Shown here: positions 45,900 to 55,136 of the stretch, one piece after another | How positions within the stretch are numbered: the first letter of the stretch is position 1 | Layout of the letters: the number at the start of each line of letters is the position of its first letter | From: Trichostrongylus colubriformis | Taxonomy: Eukaryota > Nematoda > Chromadorea > Rhabditida > Trichostrongylidae | DNA: 64,000 bases | Assembly (NCBI GenBank): GCA_963978905.1 | Contig: OZ022256.1 | Location: 27,181,426-27,245,425, forward strand | Reading direction: 5' to 3' | Made by a program: the position numbers and the translations under genes | The notes under the pieces: generated by a model | What the model saw: only the letters and a program-made list of their open reading frames with translations | Databases searched by the model: none | What the model was told of the DNA's origin: nothing

Positions 45900-45990
45900 G
45901 ATCGCCGTTATTTCTCTCCGGTTACTGCCAGTTCTTTTCCCGCGCGGGCGTGGCTGCGTCGCGGTTTTCTTACTTGAGCGCATAATATTC
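45900..45990. repeat. Dispersed repeat K, copy 1
   Basis: ATCGCCGTTATTTCTCTCCG, TACTGCCAGTT and GCGTGGCTGCGTCGCGGTTT are the inverse of 47355-47455. It abuts the mariner foldback, and the GGTGTATGC terminus is shared by both, so the exact border is uncertain. Confidence 0.6.
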
Positions 45991-46794
45991 TCACGTGAAA
46001 AGCTTTACAATGCATATATCGTGTTTGAGAGACCATTTCAGTGAACAGCTTGGAGTTCGGTCTTGACTGCATTTAAGATTTGTATTTGTTTGTGTATCAT
46101 TAAACTGTAAATCCTTCCGAGAATTAAGTGCACAATCAAATTATACTTCCCAGCTTGTTTTGTTGGACCTGCATAAGTGCTTAATGAAAATACGATGAAG
46201 TATCGCAGTAATATTTCAAGTAAACCTGAAAAAAGATTATTGTTATCGGTGAGGCTTTATTTGAGCAATATCAAACTTTTGGGTGCCAATGTATAGGGAG
46301 GGGGGGGAGAGACTTATTTACACGCTTGTTCCTCACCTGATACATTCTATGATCATTAGCTTCTTGACTTATGTGTCCCTTCACGTGAGCCTCGGTGAAG
46401 AGAGGAGGACTTGTCCCTCAACTAAGGTTTAGACTCTAACAGGGGCAAAAACAACGACGGGCGCCGGGCACAATGGAGTGTGCGCACTCAGCTACATTAG
46501 CACCAACCTTTGAATAAGAACTTCCATTGAACCAAGTGGACTGAGGCCCTTTACATACTATCTTGTGCCATTTTTTTGTGTGCTGTGTTCGTAGAGTACA
46601 AAAAGTATGCAAGAGCAGTTTCCGAACTGTACTTAATAAAAATTTGATCACACTTTCTGTGTAATCACTGATTTTCACGAAAATTGCATGGAATTGGAAT
46701 TCATTTCCAGGACTTTAGCCTGCTCACTTTCAAATCATATCCATCTCCTTTATACACATAAAAAACATTTCCAACAAATCAGTTTTAAACCTTA
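45991..46794. other. No recognisable gene
   Basis: AT-rich sequence with a G-rich run (GGGGGGG near 46302). There are no convincing frames. Confidence 0.4.
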
Positions 46795-46995
46795 GTCTAG
46801 GGAGAGGGAGGGAGCTCCGCGTGAATGAACCACTTCTCCCGTGAGAACCAATTCACGCACGTGGCAACGGGTCGCCCACCCATGAGCTCCTTTCTTGTCT
46901 CTAGGCACAGGCTAACATTCACATTCATATCCGCTCCCTCTACATGAAGAAATTACATGCAGCTTTACCTAGTAGTGTCTTAGAAGTCACTGTCA
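46795..46995. repeat. Dispersed repeat C, copy 2
   Basis: It matches the inverse of 11440-11575: GAGCTC..TGAATGAAC, CACGTG, TGTCTCTAGGCACAGGCTAA and the CTCCCTCTAC end. It is non-coding. Confidence 0.5.
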
Positions 46996-47354
46996 CTCAC
47001 AGAAGTCACTGTCACGAGTGTCAAAATATAAATTTTTACAGAAGTCATTTTCCATAATAAGCATCTAATCACGAAGGATGACTCCAAACAAGAAGACTTC
47101 GAAGACACATCAATCTGCTCATTCAAACACCAATACATGCATTGTGGGCATCTCACACAAGTAGCAACCGCGCGAGAAAGAATGTTACTCGCCGTTTAAG
47201 TCCTTCTTCAAAAGGCGTAGTGTACGGGTGTGCGTATACCGGTTCGCATGGAAATGTATGTGCGGGTGGGGAAGTGAAATGGCAGTACTTGAAGAGGACT
47301 CCAAACTGTTCACTGATATGGCCTCCCAGACACGATACACGCATTGTAAAGTTC

Positions 47355-47455
47355 CTCAAATTATGCGCTTCAGTGAGAAAACCGCGACGCAGCCACGCGC
47401 ACGCGGGAAAAAAACTGGCAGTACCCGGAGAGAAATAACGGCGATCGCATACACC
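47355..47455. repeat. Dispersed repeat K, copy 2 (inverse of 45900-45990)
   Basis: AAACCGCGACGCAGCCACGC, GAGAAATAACGGCGATCGCA and TACACCTAAT. It ends in the same GGTGTATGC terminus, here followed directly by TAATA. Confidence 0.6.
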
Positions 47456-47924
47456 TAATACAAACTTTCAGGGAGCGTTGTGGGGGAATTACGGCAAGAA
47501 AGCTGGAAAATTGTTATATTATCTAATTTCATAGAATTGTACAGTCTCCTCATCTTTCCGTTTCTCTGTTCGTTCAGGCTCTGTCTGATTTCCGTTGCAG
47601 TTTTTAACTGCAAATTTTTGGAGCTATCGTCAATCCTTAGGGTATCTGCGAATCTCACTCCCTCTCCCTGGGTTGTGTGGCTGTCACAAAATAGCTGAGC
47701 GAAGACCCTGCCTTGGTTTCGCGAAGTTCCAAAGTTCTTGCAAGAGGCTTTGAAATCACCGCCTTTTGTAGAATGATGCGCACGACGCGACGTCTTGCGT
47801 TACTATACAATCTCACATTTTTCGAGGACTTTCGCGAGGCATCGCAATTAAGGAATATTGCGACAGGTCCAACACGTCTTTCTCAGATAGCGGCGAGCAG
47901 TTCGCAGAATGCTGCCTCATGTAT

Positions 47925-48095
47925 AGTCCATCTCCCGAAAACTGATTGGGCGTGTCCTTCAAACTTGGGTGAATGGCGAGAGTGAGAGTACGTGGCGAGA
48001 GTGAGTGTGTGGCGGAGTGAGAGAATGGAGAGAGTTTGATACACGTTCATACAAGTCCGTGGGACACGCCTACTCAGTTTTTAGGAAATGGAGTG
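47925..48095. repeat. Foldback around a GAGAGTGAG tract
   Basis: AAACTGATTGGGCGTGTCC at 47938-47956 is mirrored by GGACACGCCTACTCAGTTTT near 48062-48080. Between the arms lies a purine-rich tract of GGCGAGAGTGAG-type units. It is non-coding. Confidence 0.6.
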
Positions 48096-48845
48096 TACCT
48101 TGGCATAAATCAAATCATTTTTATTGGAAATTCCAGTTACGCAGCATTCTCTTAAGGGCGATGCTCACTGTTAACTGTATAAAAGCCGTCGTTTCCGTTA
48201 GATATCGTGGTAACCTCGATGAATACTGGCACGTCAATCGGACAGCTTAGTTGAATATCTTCATATCTCTCAAATTTTTCGTAGATAAGACCATAAGTTC
48301 TTCGATCATTTGCAGAGGTGCCAAATCATTAAAAATAGAGCTCAGCGGAAAAGCCAAAAAGAAGAAGCAGAAAAACAAGTAAATTGATGTAGCTAATAAT
48401 TGGAAATCAAACAAGTAATGTACTTTCAAATAAAATTGTGTTTTGCTTTGAACGTCTGTTCCAGATGATCACAGGGGCCTGATATCTATGGCCTGTATAC
48501 ATTTCAGACACCAGAGGTGGAATGAAACATATATACCAGTTTTGGCCGGGCTCCTTCGAAATTTCATTTTTTATGAGTGCATTTTACACATTCTTTACAT
48601 ACGTCAGCGGTTATCTGATATGGGTACTGAAATTGAGCGCTCGGTGATAAAGATATTAAGGTGATATGTGGCAATTTTTCGGCGCGCACTGAGCAGGTTG
48701 GGAAAATCGCATACCTTCCGCAAAGACAGCTTTTTATCCAATCCGAAAGGTAGCGAAATAGAACACATTATGGCCATACGTGCGACCAAAGATACACCTG
48801 GTAACACTCGGCATTTTGTGGACAGTATTTCATCAAAAATGAGTT
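48096..48845. other. No recognisable gene
   Basis: Only short frames occur, with no repeat structure seen. Confidence 0.4.
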
Positions 48846-48848
48846 TAA

Positions 48849-49365
48849 GGCTGCGTTCATACTAGATTGAATGAAAGTTTTGGCGCATTCGCGTCATGCA
48901 TGAGATACGTATCGATCAGAAAGTGAGAGTACTAACGCATCCGCGATTTGAGAGAATTGGCGCATTCGCGTCATGCATAAGATACGTATCGACCCAGACA
49001 ATGATAGTATTGGCGCATCCGCGATTCGAGAGAATTGGCGGATCGGCGCATCGGCGCATCCGCGATTTGAGAGAATTGGCGGATCGGCGCATCGGCGCAT
49101 CCGCGATTTGAGAGAGTTGGCGCATTCGCGTGATGGATAGGATACATATCGATTGGAAAATGAGAATGTTGGCGCATCCGCGATTTTAGATATTCGCCAT
49201 AACAGAAGAAGATCGAGAAGTGGAAAAAGGAGAAAAAGAAATCAACCGCACGTTGGCACGCGTCGCGTTCAAAAAGGTGACGTGGCACGCCATTTCTCTC
49301 AAATCGCGGATGCGCCGACGCGCCGATGCGCCAAAACTCTCATTCGATTTGGTGTGAACGCAACC
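48849..49365. mobile_element. Harbinger-like MITE carrying a minisatellite (517 bp)
   Basis: The ends GGCTGCGTTCATACT and the inverted GTGAACGCAACC are flanked by TAA on both sides (48846-48848, 49366-49368). The interior is a minisatellite of GCGCATCCGCGATTTGAGAG-type units alternating with GGCGGATCGGCGCATCGGCG-type units. Boxes reading AGATACGTATCGA or GATACATATCGAT are interspersed. It is non-coding; the overlapping open frames in this segment only reflect the repeat. Confidence 0.8.
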
Positions 49366-49368
49366 TAA

Positions 49369-49783
49369 CGATACATTGTCTCATTCTCCTGGTATCCACC
49401 AAAGGCAACTCCTCGTTGCTTTCCAAAGGCAGCAGTGATAGCAGCTTGCTGAATTAGACCAGGAAAGGAAGCGAAATCCACAGTCGCCATGACTCCGTAA
49501 AGAATTTTGGTCACATCTGATCATTAAGCCTCATGTGTCGATCGCCACGGAAGCAAACCAATTTACTTCTGACAGAGCCAGTACTGCAACCTTGAAGAGC
49601 GGAGCAGTGTAATAAGAACTGACGCCCTGCATGTAAAGAGTAAGTAACATTCATAGATAGTAAAATCTGAAAGGGCTGGCGAAGCCGGCTCCCTGAAAAG
49701 GAGAAGCGGCCAACGGCAGCTTGGCGATCTAACTAGTATCTACATATACGAAAATCTTAACAGGAGCTGCTCAGCGATGTGAC
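49369..49783. other. No recognisable gene
   Basis: No frame or repeat stands out. Confidence 0.4.
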
Positions 49784-50274
49784 TAAAGGCACACCACGCG
49801 ATAATCACATTAGTGTCTTACTTTCTTGGAGGAAGTAGGTCCTTAGATATGTGGCCAGGTTGCACCCTTGTTGCGGCTCTGTAGTGCATCCTCGCGGCGA
49901 TAATCGCGCTCAACCCGAGCCGAGTTAAGCCCATCGAGCCGAAACACTCCTGGCCTTAGACGAACAAATTTCCAACGTGGCTCTTACGTGGAGAAGGAAA
50001 CTTGCGATAAGACAAGATAAGGCGGCGATATCAATAGTGAAGGCAGCTTCAACAGGGAAGAACAGGTGATATCGTAGCATTTTGCGCGATATCATCAAGC
50101 AAAAGCTCTTCTACAATCTCCAATACTCGTACGGGGACTGAATACAGAGGGTTCTATATTTGGTGGATGTGAAGGGATTTGGTTCATTTTTCTTCACTGG
50201 TGGATGAAGCAGGGCCTTTACGTCCAGTAATACGCGCGATAACTCTCACAATTTATCGCGTGGTGTGCCTTTAA
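49784..50274. mobile_element. MITE family A, copy 5 (full length)
   Basis: The ends are TAAAGGCACACCACGCGATA and the inverted TATCGCGTGGTGTGCCTTTA. It aligns end to end with 60530-61022 (same orientation) and 12416-12896 (inverted). Internal blocks such as GATATCGTAGCATTTTGCGC and AACGTGGCTCTTACGTGGAG are shared. No transposase is encoded. Confidence 0.9.
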
Positions 50275-50666
50275 GTAAGAATTTATAACATTTTTGAATT
50301 CACACTTATCCGCACATCCATTGGTGCTCCTCATAAGTCATAGAAACCGGAAAATGTACTCTCTTGTGAGGCTCACCATCCGCTTCCGGCCCTCTACGCA
50401 CTTTATGATAGCTAACTTAGCCGACAATGACTTGCCAAAAAGTTTCAGTTTTCATTTACTCACCCACGCACTGGTCGGTTTAGTCCACCTACAGCGACGT
50501 CAGCACACCGCAGTATGACGGCGAGGGTTCGAAATAGGTGTTTATATAAGTAGGAGGTGCTATCACAATGATAACATAGTCTTGCAGTGATACTCTAACA
50601 CCCACCGGTTTCCACTTACCTAAAGCGGTTGCTTTGTTCTATCACTTCTTCATCTGGTTTATAGTA

Positions 50667-51956
50667 TTAGGTTGTCCGAAAAGTAATGAGACAAATGTCG
50701 TAGTGCAGTGATTCGTCGATAACTTTATTACAAATCAATATCATTTACTATAATATTCGCCATTGTGTTCCTTCACATACTGCCATCTTTGCGGCAGAGA
50801 TCTGATTCCATTAGCAAAGAACTCCGGAGGCTTCGACTTCAAGAAGTTGTTGACAGCTAATTCGACGTCCTCCCGATTGGTGAATTTTTTCCAGCAAAAG
50901 AGGATTGAAGAGAACGAAATATGTGGAAGTCTGATGGAGCGAGATCTGGTGAGTACGGTGGATGGGGTACAAGTTCGATCTCCAGCTCTCTCAGCTTACT
51001 CTGAGTCCTTTTCGACGTGTGTGGCGTGGCGTTATCCATGAGGAGTAGGATTTTGCCTCTCCCACGACGGCGACTACGCAGAATTTCAGCTACTCTTTCC
51101 AGCTGAGTACAGAATCTTTCAGAGTCGACCATAGAACCAGTTGGAACCAGTTCCCAAAACACCGGGCCTTTAATATCCCACCAGAATGAGAGCAACTCCT
51201 TCTTGTCATGATCGGGATGTTTCGGCTGTGGTTTCGGCAATTCATCGAAGTCGACCCAATGTTTTCGGCGCACCGTGTTATCGTAGACACAATACTTCTC
51301 ATCCATGGTAACGATGGAGTCGATCCAGGAAAGCGTGCGATGACGGCTGAGCAGAGAAGTGCACACTTCAACACGCTTCTTCTTGTCGTGAGGGCTGAGA
51401 GCGTGCGGAAGAACCCGAGGCAACTTTGCCACTTTACCTGACGCACTAAGAACATCGTGTACCGTGGATTTAGAAGCACCCGAGGAGGTGGCAAGCTCGC
51501 GCACTGTAACGTTAGGTCGTTCCTCACAGATGGCAAGTATGAGCTGCTTCTTTCGCGTCAGTGGACGTCCTGAACGACTACAGTCTTCGAGACATTTCCC
51601 TCCTTTGTCGAACTTGCCGTACCATCTGAAGCACGTCGCTCGAGAAGGTGCTTGATCCTTCATTTCTTCCAGCAAAAGCCGATGGGCCTCATCCGCGGAT
51701 TTACCTGAACGATAGTGTAGAACTGGTAGTACTATAGTGTAGAAGGAGAGCTGCCCGACACAGCTTTTTTTCTCATCCATCTTTAGCACGTTTGTGAAAG
51801 ATGAAAACAGTATGGACCATATGCCCTTGGTGGCATATATGTTCTGGACTTGAAACACTAAATTCCAGAATTTTGTCCTCTCACGACTTCGACGTCCAGA
51901 AATACTTAATGGTGAATCTCAACTGCATTTGTCTCATTACTTTCCGGACAACCTAA
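50667..51956 (-). mobile_element. mariner element, nearly intact (1,290 bp)
   Basis: The terminal inverted repeats start TTAGGTTGTCCGAAAAGTAA (left) and TTAGGTTGTCCGGAAAGTAA (right, inverted). They differ at one position over about 31 bp. TA duplications flank the element (50665-50666, 51957-51958). Length, repeats and a single central transposase frame are those of a mariner. The repeat copy at 25290-25800 provides an empty site. One frameshift in the gene is the only obvious defect. Hookworm mariners such as bandit are the natural comparison, but I cannot confirm identity. Confidence 0.95.
50741..51780 (-). pseudogene. mariner transposase, D,D34D triad intact, one frameshift
   Basis: The enzyme cuts and rejoins DNA at TA sites. 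I start at the ATG at 51780 (MDEKKSCVGQ); the frame is open 26 codons further upstream. An N-terminal helix-turn-helix region (YRSGKSADEAHRLL..CFRWYGKFDKGG, then RPLTRKKQ and VRELATSSGASKSTVHDVL) binds the terminal repeats. The catalytic domain shows VTMDEKYCVYDN (Asp 1), LLLMDNATPHTS (Asp 2) and HPPYSPDLAPSDFHIFRSLQ (Asp 3), with exactly 34 residues between Asp 2 and Asp 3. The frame breaks at a run of six T on the plus strand (50885-50890) and reaches a TAG at 50857. The next frame stays open through a family-typical C-terminus to a TGA at 50741, so a single missing base in the homopolymer accounts for the damage. Confidence 0.92.
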
Positions 51957-52257
51957 TATTACGGACGGACAGACATACCGACAAACAGACACACATAGTT
52001 AGTGGTTTATAGTATTACCAGTTGGGCTATCGCACAGTACTGTTCGAATTATTCGTTACTTATTTAAATCAATAGAATTATGTAATGGGGAATTGGTAGA
52101 TGTTGGCTTTTTGCTGAGCATCTACCTTCTACATATAGGTGATAGATATTAACCGATATCGGAGATATCACCGCCGGGGAAGATCACCATTTTTCACAGG
52201 TCAGATAATAAAGCGGTCGATACCTTTTGATGTCAACATCTATGCTCAGGAAAGGCA

Positions 52258-52510
52258 TGGGTAAATCCACTAATCATTTAACCCTTCGGCTGAGTTGGTC
52301 ACTAGGGTAAATCCACTAATCATTTAACCCTTCGGCTGAGTTGGTTACTATTGGGAGCTTAGATACTTTAGGGATCAGAGTTCTGAATGAAACCACATCA
52401 ATTGGTATATCGGTGGGAGACTCATATGATATGACTCACCAATATACCAACTGATGTGGTTTAATTCAAAACTCCGATCCTTAAAGTATCTAAGCTCCCA
52501 ATAGTGACCA
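52258..52510. repeat. Tandem 47-mer followed by an inverted repeat
   Basis: GGTAAATCCACTAATCATTT and the following AACCCTTCGGCTGAGTTGG occur twice in tandem (52259-52350). Then CTATTGGGAGCTTAGATACT runs inward with ACCACATCAATTGGTATAT and returns as ATATACCAACTGATGTGGT and AGTATCTAAGCTCCCAATAG (52348-52504). The centre contains CATATGATATG. It is non-coding. TAGCGGTCGAT-type strings occur at about 52206, 52587 and 52728. Confidence 0.75.
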
Positions 52511-52869
52511 TATCATATGAACCATATGCCAGTTACCGTTATCGTTTTTGTAAACATGCAACACTATCTGGAATTTTACGTAGTCTAGCGGTCGATGCCC
52601 AGTATTGTTGTACTGCACGAGAGAATGTATCGCTTGCTTTGCTATCACGAATCTAGATGGTGTCTTGGTCATCCATGTAGATCGCAGTAACAAAATACAT
52701 GCATAATTATTTGGAACACTAGGCAATTTAGCGGTCGATACATCGGCAGCAGATAACATAGACAAAATATGTTTACCCAGTGGTATTTAGCATCAGACGC
52801 ATTTACTACAGCAGTCGTGTAGTAGTAGTAAGCGGTGTACCGGATTTTATCTCTTCGCGATTTCCTGAT

Positions 52870-53750
52870 GGCTCTTATCAGCCCCTGTAAGCCGTTATCG
52901 GTTCTTGGTGGTGCTCAGCATCAGCTCTGAGACGAAGACGCCTTTCCTCAAAGGCTTCACGTCTCCTACTCCGCTGTTGACGTTCTGCTTCCTCCTCTTG
53001 ACGTGCGGCCCGCTCCTCACTGGTTTCCCTCGCACGTCTAAGCCGCTAACGTTCTGCTTCTTCCTCATGACGTGCGGCCCGCTCCTCAGTGCTTTCCTGT
53101 GCCCTTCTTTGGCGATGGCGTTAGGAACCTTTTTGCATGCGAGCAGCTCTTTCCTGCGGAGATCCACTCTCACGTCTACTTCGTTGACATTCGCTAGCAC
53201 TGGAATAAACTGTGGGTGGCCCTCGCCTTCTTTCTGGATGCACTTCTTCAACGGCCGAAACAAAATGGACTCGCTCAAGTGAGGAACAATTAAGTGCGTT
53301 GCATGTTGCGTACACTTTAATAAACACGAATGAGGTGTCCTTTCCGATCATCGACAAAACTATATCCAGTGGGTCGCGCATCAGGGGATCTCTTTCTACG
53401 TTTGCAGCGCTTTCCTGGGCGCCAGTATCTTGCCGTACTGCTACTTGGTCTCGCCGTGCTACTGTTTCTCGACGAATATCCTAAAGGATTATATTCGCTG
53501 TTTACATTTCTAAGAATCATAAGCAGTACGAGACAGAGTGGTTTAAACTTGATAACATCAGATGCAACTGGCGAAAAATTACCTGCTTCAATGGGATCGC
53601 GCATGAGGGGACCTCTTTCCTCAGTATCAGCCCTTGCTCGTGCCTCAATACCTCCTCTTCTGGTGCCTCTTCGGCCTTGCTGCGCTCCAGTGCCTTGATG
53701 AACATCTCAAAGGATTTCATTTGACGATAAAATTTTCTGAAAATCATGAG
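52870..53750 (-). pseudogene. Arg/Glu-rich repeat protein, Helitron-like N-terminus relic
   Basis: One minus-strand frame carries repeated charged units. QERAARMQK is followed by a stop, then QESTEERAARHEEEAER, a TAG where a CAG would fit, RLRRARETSEERAARQEEEA and ERQQRSRRREAFEERRLRLR. Such ARETPEERAAR-type repeats are common at the N-terminus of Helitron Rep/helicase proteins and some Helitron-captured sequences in invertebrates. Further upstream, EARARADTEERGPLMRDPIE and ERDPLMRDPLD look like two diverged copies of one unit. No Rep or helicase motif is visible, so a host coiled-coil protein is an alternative. Stops and frame changes indicate decay. Confidence 0.35.
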
Positions 53751-53962
53751 GACCCCGATACATAACTAATGATATAATATATTATAATGACTCACTAGAT
53801 TTAATTCAACAGCTCGTAAATTTTGGTATTGGGATGCTATGTGGTAATGAAGCTTCTGATTGAGCAGCTCAGATTCCGGACACCGCCTCTCCACTACTCG
53901 ATCGCCATGATGCGATTGCCAAGTTTTTTTTACAAATAACTGTAGTGGATTGAGGTGCGAGT

Positions 53963-53963
53963 G

Positions 53964-53995
<32 letters not shown>

Positions 53996-53999
53996 TTAA
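53963..53999. repeat. ATTT microsatellite, LINE 3' tail
   Basis: About eight units of ATTT on the plus strand, which is the AAAT tail of the minus-strand LINE. A shorter AAAT tail ends the related copy at 59345-59358. Confidence 0.9.
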
Positions 54000-54360
54000 A
54001 TACACACGAAGGTGCGCACAATAGAACAGAGGAACAAAGATGTGAAAAGCATAGGCAACTACATAGCTACACTCGGGCTCACCACCTATCGATTCATGTC
54101 GCACTTGGGCACACCTGCATAATGAGGCATGGTAAAGATTTGAATAGGAACACAATACAGAACAAAGTCCCACACTGTCCACGCGAATGCCATAAGAAAG
54201 AGCATCATGTGTTAGGAGGCGGTCGAGGAGGTTGATTTGAATTATAAATGGTCTACATGGGTCAGGTAGCTCAAAACAAACTATTTCAGAATCTCTACAG
54301 CTGCAAAAAAAGTGTGACCGAAAAAGTGGTAAGTGCGGTAACTCCTGCACATTGCAGTCT

Positions 54361-54680
54361 TCTACCCCGCCTGCAGCCGCCCACGTCCTCGGGTATAGCG
54401 GACGTGGGCATACCAGCGCTCAACCAAGATGACCGCAGTCCGCCCGATCGTACCGCGTCCTGACGGCCTGCAGAGCGTGAGAGTCAAGCACTCACCCTCA
54501 ACAGTCCAGCCTGGCATCATAGCAGCTTTCGCCCGGTGCCCTTTCCTCCCGGAGGGAAAGTGTATAAGCACCGACTGGCAGAGGCGGCTCAAATATAGAA
54601 TCACGACTGGGGGCGGAGCCGGGTGGGCTGTGCGCCCACAAGGACAGTTGCGTTCCGCGGCAAGCCGGTTGATGATGCCT
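54361..54680. other. GC-rich island inside the LINE 3' region
   Basis: This is markedly richer in GC than the surroundings (CTGCAGCCGCCCACGTCCTC, CCGGAGGGAAAG, GGGGGCGGAGCCGGGTGGGC). The minus strand has a 117-codon frame (54362-54715) containing INRLAAERNCPCGR and RKGHRAKAAMMPGW, which I do not recognise. It could be a separate insertion in the LINE or a domain of its 3' region. Confidence 0.45.
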
Positions 54681-55136
54681 TGAGCAGTGACCTCTATGTA
54701 GTCATTTACCACCAAAAGCTTACGAAGATAGGTTTTTTTGTCTTCAAAAGAAGTCTCTCAATCCACTGAGGCCTTTCGCATAGCATTTGTGGACAAAGGA
54801 GTAGACAACGGTGCATTAGGCATAAAATGGTCGGCATTGAATGAAAGTAGCTCTTGATGAGTAGTTTCTAGTTTCGCCAGATGTTTATCCAATGACCATG
54901 ATTTCTGACAAAAATATACCACTGAAACTGATGTTAGTTGGGGATGTTAGCTGTTGAACCAGAGTGTAGCTAGGATAATTGCAATTTGCAACGGATCAAC
55001 TCCAAGATGACTGTGTTTCTAGTATGCTTGCAAATCATTGACATGTCGCTCAGCACAGGTACTCTAGTGAACCATATCTGAGTCACAATGAATGCTATCT
55101 GAATGAAGTTGTGTAAAGAAAGACTATTTAAAAAAG

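Larger units (their letters stand above)
50298..52010 (+). repeat. Dispersed repeat G, copy 2, split by the mariner
   Basis: CACTTATCCGCACATCCATT, GGTGTTTATATAAGTAGGAG and GTGCTATCAC lie left of the mariner, and AGACATACCGACAAACAGAC lies right of it. They match 25290-25800, which has no mariner. Confidence 0.7.

Noticed and set aside
48896..49368. Several overlapping frames with repetitive peptides (ADAPMRR-like)
   Set aside because: They are translations of the minisatellite inside the MITE, open on both strands because the unit lacks stops.
54429..54683. 84-codon plus-strand frame in the GC-rich island
   Set aside because: High GC reduces stop codons on all frames; both strands are open here and neither product is recognisable.
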